In this document: piece by piece, positions 25,403 through 33,199 of the stretch
How the letters are laid out: each line of letters starts with the position of its first letter
How positions within the stretch are numbered: the first letter of the stretch is position 1
Assembly: GCA_017560095.1 (NCBI GenBank)
Contig: JAFYOU010000030.1
Coordinates: 1 to 36,727, forward strand
Length of the DNA stretch: 36,727 nucleotides
Source of the DNA: Candidatus Gastranaerophilales bacterium
GTDB lineage: Bacteria; Cyanobacteriota; Vampirovibrionia; Gastranaerophilales; Gastranaerophilaceae
Reading direction: 5' to 3'
Translations under genes and position numbers: made by a program
Notes under the pieces: generated by a model
Databases searched by the model: none
What the model was told of the DNA's origin: nothing
What the model saw: only the letters and a program-made list of their open reading frames with translations

Positions 25403-27247
25403 ATGAAGAAATCTATTTACTTAAGCTTAATATTTTTAACTCTAGCAGGAATAAGTTTATTAATATTCAAAAAAGATTATGGCTATGATACAAATAACGC
25501 AAATCAATATGAACCCTTAATAGTTACAAATAGTTTTATACCTGAACCAAAAAATATAACAATCAATAATATCGATTACTTGCAAACTCAACTTCCCATT
25601 GGCAAATTTGGAGGAACTTTCACGTCCAGTTCTATTGGGGACCCCAAAACATTCAATCCTTATAATGCGAACGATGCAACAAGTGCCGAGTTATCAGAAA
25701 TTATGTATGATGGCTTAACACAAACAAACCCAACGGATGGAAAAGTTATCCCAAAATTAGCAAAAAAAATCAACATTTTAAAAGATAATAAAACTTATAT
25801 AGTTCATCTTCGTCATGGCTTAAAATGGACAGACGGAAAAGAAATAACAGCGGATGATGTATACTATACATATAAAACCGTTATTTTTGATGGTTTTGGA
25901 GATGGTTCAACAAGAGACATCTTACTAATAGATGGACAACTTCCGCATATTGAAAAAATTGACAAATATACAATCAAATTTGTAACTCCAAAACCATTTG
26001 CGCCATTTCTTAGGGCGTTAAGCGCATCAATTTTACCAAAACATATTTTTGAACCCATTACAAACAAAGGAAAAGAATACTTTTTAACCTATCAAGGAAT
26101 TGATGTTGACCCCAAAAACTTAGTTACTTCTGGCGCTTTTAAATTAAAAGAATATATCGCAGGCCAAAGGGTAGTATATGAAAAAAATAATAACTATTAC
26201 TTAATCAACAAAGAAAATAAAAAATTGCCTTACATAGATAAATGGGTAAGCGTAATAGTTGGAGATATGAATAATCAAACGCTTAAATTTGAATCAGGCG
26301 CAATTGATGTTTTGCTTGTTAATGGTGCTTTAGTTAACAGATATCGTGAGCTTCAAAAACAAAATGATTTCAAGCTTTATAACTTAGGAGCAAGTACCAA
26401 TACAACTTTTGTTGTTTTTAACTTAAATAATAGAAAAAATAAAGATGGAAAATATTATATAAATCCAATCAAACAAACTTGGTTTCAAGACAAAAATTTC
26501 AGAACTGCTCTCGATTGGGCTATTGATAGAGAGGATTTAATAATAAATATTTTTTCAGGGCTTGCAAGCCCTTTATATAGTGCAGAGCCACTAAATAGTT
26601 TATTTTTAAATGAAAAAGTAGCTAAAGGACATGGAATAAACTTAAATTACGCAATGAAATTGCTTGAAAAAAGCGGATTTTACAAAAAAAATGGAATCCT
26701 GTATGACAAAAAAGGAAACAAGGTAGAATTTGAACTGCTAACAAACGCCGGAAATACACAAAGAGAAGCAACTGGTGTTTCAATCAAACAAGATTTTGAA
26801 AAATTAGGAATTAAAGTTAATTACAAGGCAATTGAATTCAATAGCCTTGTAAATAAAATAACGAACACTGCAGACTTTGACTGCATAATTATAGCTCTAA
26901 CATCCAATATAAATGAACCAAATTCAGGATATAATGTTTGGAATCCATACGGTTCATTACATTTATTTAACAAAAGAACACCAAATGATTTAAAATCATC
27001 AGACAAAATTCTTAACTTTGAAGAAAGATTATTAAACATATTTAAAAAAGGCGCACTCGAACTTGATTTTAATAAAAGAAAAAAAATCTATGACGAATAT
27101 CAACAAATTGTTGCAGAAGAAAATCCAATGCTCTACCTGTATGCACCACTTCAAATATATGCAATAAGAAATAAAGTTAAAAATATTTATCCAACAAAAA
27201 TTGGTGGTTTATTTCATTCAATGAGTGAAATCTACATTGATAATTAA
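25403..27247 (+). CDS. family 5 extracellular solute-binding protein (peptide ABC transport)
   Basis: This 614-aa DppA/OppA-type (SBP_bac_5) protein would capture peptides or similar ligands for an ABC importer. The N-terminus is a signal or membrane anchor (hydrophobic residues 5-22) without a lipobox Cys, so it is probably tethered by an uncleaved helix or released. Family landmarks are GDPKTFNPYNANDATSAEL, LAKKINILKDNKTYIVHLRHGLKWTDGKEITADDVYYTYK, the middle FRTALDWAIDREDLI and the C-terminal YDEYQQIVAEENPMLYLYAP. No permease or ATPase genes adjoin it, so it is an orphan component. The ATG has no SD and follows a -10 by 7 nt. Its stop overlaps the stop of the converging O-antigen-ligase-like gene, and no terminator is visible. 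Confidence 0.88.
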   Translation: MKKSIYLSLIFLTLAGISLLIFKKDYGYDTNNANQYEPLIVTNSFIPEPKNITINNIDYLQTQLPIGKFGGTFTSSSIGDPKTFNPYNANDATSAELSEIMYDGLTQTNPTDGKVIPKLAKKINILKDNKTYIVHLRHGLKWTDGKEITADDVYYTYKTVIFDGFGDGSTRDILLIDGQLPHIEKIDKYTIKFVTPKPFAPFLRALSASILPKHIFEPITNKGKEYFLTYQGIDVDPKNLVTSGAFKLKEYIAGQRVVYEKNNNYYLINKENKKLPYIDKWVSVIVGDMNNQTLKFESGAIDVLLVNGALVNRYRELQKQNDFKLYNLGASTNTTFVVFNLNNRKNKDGKYYINPIKQTWFQDKNFRTALDWAIDREDLIINIFSGLASPLYSAEPLNSLFLNEKVAKGHGINLNYAMKLLEKSGFYKKNGILYDKKGNKVEFELLTNAGNTQREATGVSIKQDFEKLGIKVNYKAIEFNSLVNKITNTADFDCIIIALTSNINEPNSGYNVWNPYGSLHLFNKRTPNDLKSSDKILNFEERLLNIFKKGALELDFNKRKKIYDEYQQIVAEENPMLYLYAPLQIYAIRNKVKNIYPTKIGGLFHSMSEIYIDN

Positions 27248-28548
27248 TTTAATTCAGGCGCACTCAACATTGCAACATATGTCCAAAATAAAAACTGCAA
27301 TTGTGGTCTAAACCAAATTGTATCAAATAACCCATGTCCCATAGTTGCTGCAATCATCAAAATAATGCATAATGCCAATGCCTTAACATTAATTTGTTTA
27401 TTTAATAAACAAAGTTTTAAACATTGTCTAATAACCAAAATCAAAAATACAACAAATGCGATTAAAGCAAAAATACCGCTTTCAACTACAATTTCTAAAG
27501 GCACGCAATACGAACCCAAGGCGTCATAACCAGTTTTCATATACAAACCATAAATTTCTCTGAAATTTTGATTCCCCACTCCAATACCCAAAAAAGGATT
27601 ATCCAAAAACATTCTCCATACAGCTTCATAAACATTTAAACGAAAAGAAATCGAACTATCGGCACGAAGAGCAAAAATTGATTCTACTCTTTTTATTAAA
27701 GCTGGATTTGTGGCAATAAAAGCTAAAATAGCAACCATTCCTGCTATTGTAAGATTTTTATATCTCTTTTTTACATTTGATAAACCACCCATTTGAGTCT
27801 TTGCATAATAAATCAAAGCTAAGAATAAGACCGGAAAAAAGAATAAAAATCCCAAATATGCCCCTCGGCAACCAGTATCAATAATTGCAACCAAATTTAA
27901 AAGCAAAAATCCCAAAAAAATTAAAGCTATTCTTTTTTTTCCTTGTTTTAAATTAACCAAAACCAAATAAACAAAACTAGACAAGCCACACAATAAATAT
28001 CCAGCTAATAAATTGGGATTATATGGCTGCAAAGTACCATATGCACGAGATACGACTTGTTCAGGATTAATATTTGTCATATCTTGCCAACCTGAAATTT
28101 CAACAACACCACTTGCATTTTGAATTATTGCAACAATTGATTCATAACTCATTAATCCTGCAATAAAAAGGATTAATGCAGGAATTTTAGACGAATTCGT
28201 TTTAAAAAATATACAAGCACTATAGAAAAACAAAATATAAATAAATGTTTTAATATACCCATGAAAACTCAATTTAAACAAACTCGAAGCAAATAAGCTA
28301 ACGGTAACCAATAAAAAATATATCAATATAGCTTTTTGAAAAGGTTTAAAAGATAAATCAACTTTTTCAAAAGAAAAAATTGTTTTAAAAATTACTAAAA
28401 AGCTGAATATTAATGCAATTCCTCCCATCAAATCAGAAGATGTACATATAGCACAAAACAATAAAGACAACAAAACAAAAAATATTATTTTGTCGATATT
28501 ACACATAAAATAGCTGTTGTTAATGAATTCTTTAATATTAGTGAACAT
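27244..28548 (-). CDS. O-antigen ligase / polymerase-like membrane protein
   Basis: This 434-aa protein has about 11-12 membrane spans and the Wzy_C/WaaL pattern. A large periplasmic loop (about residues 145-185, GVVEISGWQDMTNINPEQ) precedes a span starting after VVSRAYGTLQPYNPNLLAGYL. The family motif GCRGAYLGF (Arg in S/CRGA) and NPFLGIGVGNQNFREIYG lie in the periplasmic catalytic region. Members join undecaprenyl-linked glycan to lipid A core or to other acceptors, or polymerise repeats. It is the last gene of a minus-strand operon (GT2, heptose-kinase-like, DUF4330, ligase), and its start overlaps the DUF4330 gene by 11 nt. The exact acceptor cannot be told from sequence. Confidence 0.85.
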   Translation of the reverse strand: MFTNIKEFINNSYFMCNIDKIIFFVLLSLLFCAICTSSDLMGGIALIFSFLVIFKTIFSFEKVDLSFKPFQKAILIYFLLVTVSLFASSLFKLSFHGYIKTFIYILFFYSACIFFKTNSSKIPALILFIAGLMSYESIVAIIQNASGVVEISGWQDMTNINPEQVVSRAYGTLQPYNPNLLAGYLLCGLSSFVYLVLVNLKQGKKRIALIFLGFLLLNLVAIIDTGCRGAYLGFLFFFPVLFLALIYYAKTQMGGLSNVKKRYKNLTIAGMVAILAFIATNPALIKRVESIFALRADSSISFRLNVYEAVWRMFLDNPFLGIGVGNQNFREIYGLYMKTGYDALGSYCVPLEIVVESGIFALIAFVVFLILVIRQCLKLCLLNKQINVKALALCIILMIAATMGHGLFDTIWFRPQLQFLFWTYVAMLSAPELN

Positions 28549-29107
28549 CTTGATTTATTTTTGTGTGTTTGTCTAAATCTTCATGTGCTTCATTTGATGG
28601 CTCAGGACTTGCAATCACATTTGTTATGACGCCATTTAATTTATATTTAGCACCCTCTAAAGTAATAGGTAAACCAATTTTTACTTTATTTCCTCCAACA
28701 ACAGCATCGCCATCTTTGGTTATTTTGGCGCTATCAACAACCTTAACCAAATAATCATACTGAATTGGCGCAGTTTCATCATTGACAACAATGTATGGTT
28801 TTTTAGGATTAATTGTAGGTAACATCATTTTTCTTTTATCAAATTTAACTTCTTTGATTTTTAATTTTGTATATGGAACATTTCTAATTGTGATAAAAGT
28901 TTCATCTCCTTTAATAAATAAAGGTTCTTCAGATGTCGTTGCAACACCTCTTAAATATATTTCCAATTCAACATTAACAGTTGCTTCAATTTGATTGGAT
29001 GAAGTTGCTCGTTTGCCTTTTAAAGTTAAAAAGCCAACCATTAACGCAATTATAATTATTGCAATTACCAAATAATCAAACGGTCTCAATTTTTTTATAA
29101 AATTCAT
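28538..29107 (-). CDS. DUF4330 family membrane-anchored protein
   Basis: This 189-aa protein has one N-terminal membrane helix after a short basic tail (FDYLVIAIIIIALMVGFLTL, about residues 10-29) and an extracytoplasmic beta-rich domain. The LRPFDYLVI start, the YLRGV segment and the end part with GNKVKIGLPITLEGAKYKLNGVI match what I know of DUF4330, a family common in Cyanobacteria and Firmicutes and of unknown function. It sits between sugar-kinase-like and ligase-like genes with an 11-nt overlap downstream and 10 nt upstream, which ties it to surface-glycan export or attachment by association only. SD AAAGGAAA precedes the ATG. Confidence 0.75.
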   Translation of the reverse strand: MNFIKKLRPFDYLVIAIIIIALMVGFLTLKGKRATSSNQIEATVNVELEIYLRGVATTSEEPLFIKGDETFITIRNVPYTKLKIKEVKFDKRKMMLPTINPKKPYIVVNDETAPIQYDYLVKVVDSAKITKDGDAVVGGNKVKIGLPITLEGAKYKLNGVITNVIASPEPSNEAHEDLDKHTKINQDVH

Positions 29108-29117
29108 TTTGTTTCCT

Positions 29118-30122
29118 TTATAAAGATAGTTCGTTTTTTAAATCTTCAATTGTAATTGTATGACATCCAAAATACCTAATTACAATACTTGCTGCAAAAT
29201 TACCGAAGCGCATTGCATTTTTTGGACTAAAACCTGCACAAAGAGCTAATGTAAATGCAGCAACCACTGTATCCCCCGCGCCTGTTACATCAAAAACTTC
29301 CTTTTTATTATAAGCAGAAACCTTCTCAAGCTTAACTCCTTCCGGAGTCCTTTCAAATAATGCCATTCCATTTTCACCACGAGTCAACAACACTTTATCA
29401 AGTTGAAGCTCATCAATTAATTTCTGGCCTGCCTTTAATAAATCGTTTTCATCTTTTATAAAAAAACCAACTTGTTTTTCAGTATCGGGTTGATTTGGAG
29501 TTATTGCAGTTACACCTTTATATTTTTCCATATTTTTTTGTATATCAGCAACAATAATCTTATTATACTTTTTTGCTTCTTCTATAGCACACTTGACAAC
29601 ATTGTCAGTCAAACATCCTAAATGATAATCAGACAAAATTATCCCATCAAATTTTTCAATATTATTTTTTATATTTTCAATAATTTTTTGTTCAATTTCT
29701 GATGTCAAAGGTGTTTTTGTTTGTCTATCAATTCTGACTATTTGCTGAGTTATACTTTGATTACAAGAACCAGAAATCCTTGTTTTAGTAGTTGTTTTTC
29801 TAGTTTTATCCATAACCATCAAACTAGTATCGATTTTATTTTCTTCTAGTATCTCAAGCAATTTTCTACCATGGTAATCATCGCCATAAACACCAATAGC
29901 GCTTGCCTTCCCACCATTTAATTTTGAAACATTATTTGCAGCATTAGATGCAGCCCCCAAAATTTGTTTTGTTTCATAATGTTCTAAAATCAAAACAGGA
30001 GCTTCTCGAGAAATTCTCTCTGTGTTTCCAAAAACCATTTCATCTAGCGCAAAATCGCCAATTATTAATATTCGAGGGTCTAAAATATTATCAAAATTTT
30101 TAATAATCTCTTCTTTTTTCAT
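29118..30122 (-). CDS. PfkB-family kinase resembling heptose-7-phosphate kinase (RfaE domain I)
   Basis: This 334-aa ribokinase-fold protein most resembles the kinase half of HldE/RfaE, which makes D-glycero-beta-D-manno-heptose-1,7-bisphosphate for LPS core. Evidence includes IGDFALDEMVFGNTERISREAPVLI near the start, GAASNAANNVSKLNGGKASAIGVYGDD, the RIDRQ segment, and the PfkB signature DVTGAGDT at 278-285 with catalytic Asp284. The cytidylyltransferase half of bifunctional HldE is absent, so another gene would have to provide it. Which sugar is phosphorylated is inferred, not shown. A weak SD (AGGA, about 8 nt) precedes the ATG. It lies in the operon starting with the GT2 gene. Confidence 0.8.
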   Translation of the reverse strand: MKKEEIIKNFDNILDPRILIIGDFALDEMVFGNTERISREAPVLILEHYETKQILGAASNAANNVSKLNGGKASAIGVYGDDYHGRKLLEILEENKIDTSLMVMDKTRKTTTKTRISGSCNQSITQQIVRIDRQTKTPLTSEIEQKIIENIKNNIEKFDGIILSDYHLGCLTDNVVKCAIEEAKKYNKIIVADIQKNMEKYKGVTAITPNQPDTEKQVGFFIKDENDLLKAGQKLIDELQLDKVLLTRGENGMALFERTPEGVKLEKVSAYNKKEVFDVTGAGDTVVAAFTLALCAGFSPKNAMRFGNFAASIVIRYFGCHTITIEDLKNELSL

Positions 30123-30158
30123 ATTTAAATCCTAAGCTACAACATAGTATCATAAAAA

Positions 30159-31100
30159 CTACTTTTTGTATTTTTTTTGGCGAATTTCAAACTGAATATC
30201 TTCCAATATTTTCCTATTAACCTGAAACAAATCTCCAACAATTGCAAGCATAAAACAAACAAAAGACATAGTTAAAATAATTGCGCACAAAATTAATGAT
30301 TGAATATGTCCTGAGCCATCAAAATTAAAATAATAATATAAAAACCTTAATCCTAAAACAAATCCTACAAAGAAAAGAGTTGTTGAAATTATAGTAAAAA
30401 ACCTGCAAGGTCGATAAATTATAAAAAACCTAATTAAATTTTTAGCTTGCTTAAAAATATAATCAAAACTGCTTTTAAATAGCTTTGATTTTCGATTTTT
30501 CTGCTCATTTACGCTAATATCAACATTTTTTAAAACCAAATTCTTGTATTTGGCTTGAATTATCATTTCAACTGTGTAAGTAAAGTTATTAAATATGTTT
30601 AAATGCATCATTGCTTTTTGATTCAATGCTCGAAAACCACTTGCCGCATCTTTTATATCAACTCCGGATACAATTTTAACCATAAAAGAACCGAATTTTT
30701 GCATTATTTTCTTAAACAATGAAAATTCTCTTATTTTATCTACAGGACGAACTCCAACAGTGATATCCACATCGTTATGTAAAATTGGCTTAATCAATTT
30801 TTCAATATCACTTGCGCAATATTGATTATCCCCATCAATATTAACCAAAATATCCGCATTATTTTCTAATGCATTTTTTACACCAATTTTAAAAACATTC
30901 GATAAACCGATTTTTTGAGGAATATCAATTACTTTAACACCAAAATCTCTGGCTATTTTTGAAGTTTCATCTTGACTTCCGTCGTTTATGACAAAAACAT
31001 CTATTTCATCAATTCCTTCAATATTTTTTGGAATCGAATTTAAAACCCCTAAAATACTCTCCTGTTCGTTATAACAAGGAATTTGTATAACTAATTTCAT
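30159..31100 (-). CDS. GT2 family membrane glycosyltransferase (DPM1/GtrB-like)
   Basis: I place the start at 31100, giving 313 aa, because the GT-A fold begins there (MKLVIQIPCYNEQESILGVL) and a -10 element lies 6 nt upstream. An in-frame ATG 39 nt further out would add 13 residues across that -10. The nucleotide-binding and metal motifs are VINDGSQDET and NIDGDNQY (DxD-like). The KDAASGFRALNQKAM segment is typical of polyprenol-phosphate sugar transferases. Two C-terminal membrane helices (about 225-250 and 260-285) anchor it to the inner membrane. It probably loads a sugar onto a lipid carrier for the ligase-like protein downstream. It heads the four-gene minus-strand operon. Confidence 0.88.
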   Translation of the reverse strand: MKLVIQIPCYNEQESILGVLNSIPKNIEGIDEIDVFVINDGSQDETSKIARDFGVKVIDIPQKIGLSNVFKIGVKNALENNADILVNIDGDNQYCASDIEKLIKPILHNDVDITVGVRPVDKIREFSLFKKIMQKFGSFMVKIVSGVDIKDAASGFRALNQKAMMHLNIFNNFTYTVEMIIQAKYKNLVLKNVDISVNEQKNRKSKLFKSSFDYIFKQAKNLIRFFIIYRPCRFFTIISTTLFFVGFVLGLRFLYYYFNFDGSGHIQSLILCAIILTMSFVCFMLAIVGDLFQVNRKILEDIQFEIRQKKYKK

Positions 31101-31106
31101 AAAAAT

Positions 31107-31112
31107 ATTATA
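31107..31112 (-). promoter_or_regulatory. -10 of the GT2 operon, leaderless spacing
   Basis: Minus strand TATAAT (31107-31112) ends 6 nt before the ATG at 31100. No SD is visible; the nearest G/C-rich stretch is a C-run. The -35 position reads TTTTAA, a poor match. Confidence 0.5.
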
Positions 31113-31228
31113 CATCAAATGGGGGATATTTAAAAACAAATGTTAAAGAATATAAATTGGTGGCACGATAACTAATTTGTAAGAAACAAAAACTAAATTA
31201 AAAATTATATACACACCATATAACTTTA

Positions 31229-31414
31229 TTGTCATCCTTATTAGAGCCTATTGTATTTCATACAATAGCTTTTTTTTACTCGAGTTGCACTCGAGCAGTA
31301 GCGAGACTTCGCACTGCGAGAGAAAACGAGCCATAGGATATTGAAAAAAGACGGAAATGTTGAGTTTTCGACTTTTTGAAATTGGACTACGAGTTGCATT
31401 TCACGCAGTGACAA
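31229..31414. repeat. candidate dispersed intergenic element with hairpins
   Basis: This 186-bp block is bounded by TTGTCA (31229-31234) and TGACAA (31409-31414). Unlike its AT-rich surroundings it is rich in CG steps and palindromes. CTATTGTAT/ATACAATAG (31248-31256 and 31260-31268) is followed by T8. CTCGAGT/ACTCGAG (31279-31285 and 31289-31295) has a TGC loop, and there is a GCGAGACTTCGC palindrome. The minus frame is open for 63 codons but has no protein-like features. The look is that of a non-coding dispersed repeat (MITE-like). Whether it is repeated cannot be seen here. Confidence 0.45.
31248..31277 (+). terminator. terminator-like hairpin, plus orientation
   Basis: A perfect 9-bp stem with a TTC loop is followed by C and eight T residues. 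No plus-strand gene ends here, so it would stop antisense transcription toward the 31422 gene, or it is simply part of the repeat element. Confidence 0.55.
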
Positions 31415-31421
31415 GATTATG

Positions 31422-32294
31422 CTACTCTTCAATCTTTTTAAGCGCTTCTAATCCAACTAAATTTTCCAAAATAGCTCTTGCGGTTAAATATTCATCTTGA
31501 GCAATTAACATGCCAGATTTTGCATCTTGATAGTATGCTTCAACAACTGAAAGTTCTTCTTTTATTTTATTTTGAGATGATTTATATATCTGTTCTCTTT
31601 TTTCAAAATTTTCTTTTGTTAAACTTGCTAATTTTTGCTTTGTTTTATAATCAACATAAAGACTTAACATCTTTTTTTGAAGTTCATCAATTTTTCTAAC
31701 CAGCAACACCATATCAGCATCTGACACTTTTGAAAAACGGTAATTAACTTCCTTATCGTCTTTCATAAAAGCATTAACCAAGCCACCACCAATCAAGGCT
31801 GTTGTTGCAACATATGGATCACCCGCAACCGAAGCTCCTGCAATTGATGAAAAATTAGCAATTGGTTTCAAGATTTTTTTCATTGTTGTTTCGTTTGGCT
31901 TATCTTCATCCGGATTTGAAAGTTTATAAATTGCATATTTCATTGTTTCAGATCGATTTACTGTTGCATTCCATAAAACAGACAAGTCTGAATTTATCTG
32001 TATAGAATCTTCATCTAATTCCCAAGCAATATCATCTGCCAATCTTTTCAAACTCAAATCAGCATAATTAGAATTAATTTCTGTTGCTGCTTTTTGTTCT
32101 ATATTTTCTTGTTTCTTAACAGATACAAGTTGTGCTTTTTTTTCTTCCTTTGTAGCCTCTTTTACTTTTCTTGATTCAACTTTATCAGTATTTGATAATC
32201 TACCTTCTATTGGTTTTGGTTCTGTTAATTGGCTCAAATCAATAGCCAATACATTTGATGAAATTAACAACAAACAAAGAAAAACTTTTCTCAT
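31422..32294 (-). CDS. exported coiled-coil protein, paralogue B of a tandem pair
   Basis: I do not recognise a named family for this 290-aa protein. A signal peptide (MRKVFLCLLLISSNVLA) is followed by a charged Lys/Glu-rich segment (about 25-70). A conserved core begins with LWNATV at 107-112 and KYAIYKL. A Gly/Ala-rich, possibly membrane-inserting stretch (SIAGASVAGDPYVATTALIGGGLVNAFM, about 140-170) comes next. The C-terminus is a long helical hairpin (about 185-285) ending YLTARAILENLVGLEAL. That ending resembles the helices of TolC-type outer-membrane efflux proteins, but the protein is far too short for one. It is homologous to the upstream gene product, whose stop overlaps this start (ATGA). 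SD GGAGGAAG is excellent. Confidence 0.75.
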   Translation of the reverse strand: MRKVFLCLLLISSNVLAIDLSQLTEPKPIEGRLSNTDKVESRKVKEATKEEKKAQLVSVKKQENIEQKAATEINSNYADLSLKRLADDIAWELDEDSIQINSDLSVLWNATVNRSETMKYAIYKLSNPDEDKPNETTMKKILKPIANFSSIAGASVAGDPYVATTALIGGGLVNAFMKDDKEVNYRFSKVSDADMVLLVRKIDELQKKMLSLYVDYKTKQKLASLTKENFEKREQIYKSSQNKIKEELSVVEAYYQDAKSGMLIAQDEYLTARAILENLVGLEALKKIEE

Positions 32295-33160
32295 TCTTCC
32301 TCCATGTTTGTAGCGTTTATCATTTTCTTTTTAAAATTTAAATCTTTTTTATCTACACCCTGAGTAACTAACTCCAGTTGAACTATGTTCAAATCCTCGA
32401 CCGTTTTTTTCCCGGCAAGTCGAGTAAGTGCTAATCTATGTTTTTTAACTTCTTGTTTTAATTTATATTCTTCGATTAATTCTTTCTCATATTGCGAAGA
32501 AGTAATTGCAATCTCAAGAGAATCATTTTTAGCTAGCGCATCTGAATAATTTTTATTATGCAAAAGTAATTGTTCACGACATTTTTTTAATTTAATTAAC
32601 GCGCCCTTATAAAGATAATATTCAACTACTATTTCATCTTGTAAACTTTCAACCAAACTTGCAAGCTCAATTGCTTCAGTATCTGTTAAGCTTGGGTTTT
32701 GAAGTTTTTGGTTATTATCTTTATTTATTAAATTATTAGCCAATCTTCCAGCTGCATATGCACCCGACTGAATACCATAATTCATCCCTAAAAAACTCGG
32801 CAAAAGTGCAGCGCCAGAAATAATAGCACTCATTGATTTTGCCATTAAAGATGAATGAATTCTGCGTTGTTCTGCAGGAATTGCAAGCTTTTTAAGACAA
32901 AAAGAAATTGCTGGATTATTTGTAACAGTTGCATTCCAAAGGTTCTCAATATCTTTCATATCAGCATATTGTTGCTCATTAATTATTTTTTGTGCTTCAA
33001 GGGCATCATCAACAAACAAAGAGCCTTTTAATTTTTGAATAGCATCTTTATATTGCACATCAAATTCTTCAACTTTTTCAAGCTTAATTACATCTTTAGC
33101 TAGGCAAAAAGTTGAAAAATAAAACAAGGTCAATATAATAGACAAAATTTTTATGCGCAT
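32291..33160 (-). CDS. exported coiled-coil protein, paralogue A of a tandem pair
   Basis: This 289-aa protein is of unknown function and has a signal peptide (MRIKILSIILTLFYFSTFCLA). Its layout matches the neighbour at 31422: LWNATV at 74-79, then a Gly/Ala-rich stretch (SMSAIISGAALLPSFLGMNYGIQSGAYAAGRLANNLI). A segment LTDTEAIELASLVESLQDEIVVEYYLYKGALIKL parallels VSDADMVLLVRKIDELQKKMLSLYVDYKTKQKL in the partner. A helical hairpin ends HRLALTRLAGKKTVEDL, again TolC-hairpin-like. The similarity is clear by eye but diverged, so the duplication is old. The ATG has no SD; an extended -10 (TGCTAGAAT) ends 6 nt before it. The pair forms a two-gene operon, probably periplasmic or envelope-associated. 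Confidence 0.75.
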   Translation of the reverse strand: MRIKILSIILTLFYFSTFCLAKDVIKLEKVEEFDVQYKDAIQKLKGSLFVDDALEAQKIINEQQYADMKDIENLWNATVTNNPAISFCLKKLAIPAEQRRIHSSLMAKSMSAIISGAALLPSFLGMNYGIQSGAYAAGRLANNLINKDNNQKLQNPSLTDTEAIELASLVESLQDEIVVEYYLYKGALIKLKKCREQLLLHNKNYSDALAKNDSLEIAITSSQYEKELIEEYKLKQEVKKHRLALTRLAGKKTVEDLNIVQLELVTQGVDKKDLNFKKKMINATNMEEE

Positions 33161-33166
33161 GATTAA

Positions 33167-33175
33167 ATTCTAGCA
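33167..33175 (-). promoter_or_regulatory. extended -10 of the tandem pair, leaderless spacing
   Basis: Minus strand TGC-TAGAAT (TAGAAT at 33167-33172) ends 6 nt before the ATG at 33160. No SD is present. Confidence 0.5.
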
Positions 33176-33199
33176 TATAAAAAGAAATAAGCCATTTTG

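Noticed and set aside
31241-31432. 63-codon minus-strand ORF
   Set aside because: It lies wholly in the palindromic block at 31229-31414, has no SD, and its translation lacks any protein-like pattern. More likely read-through of a non-coding repeat.
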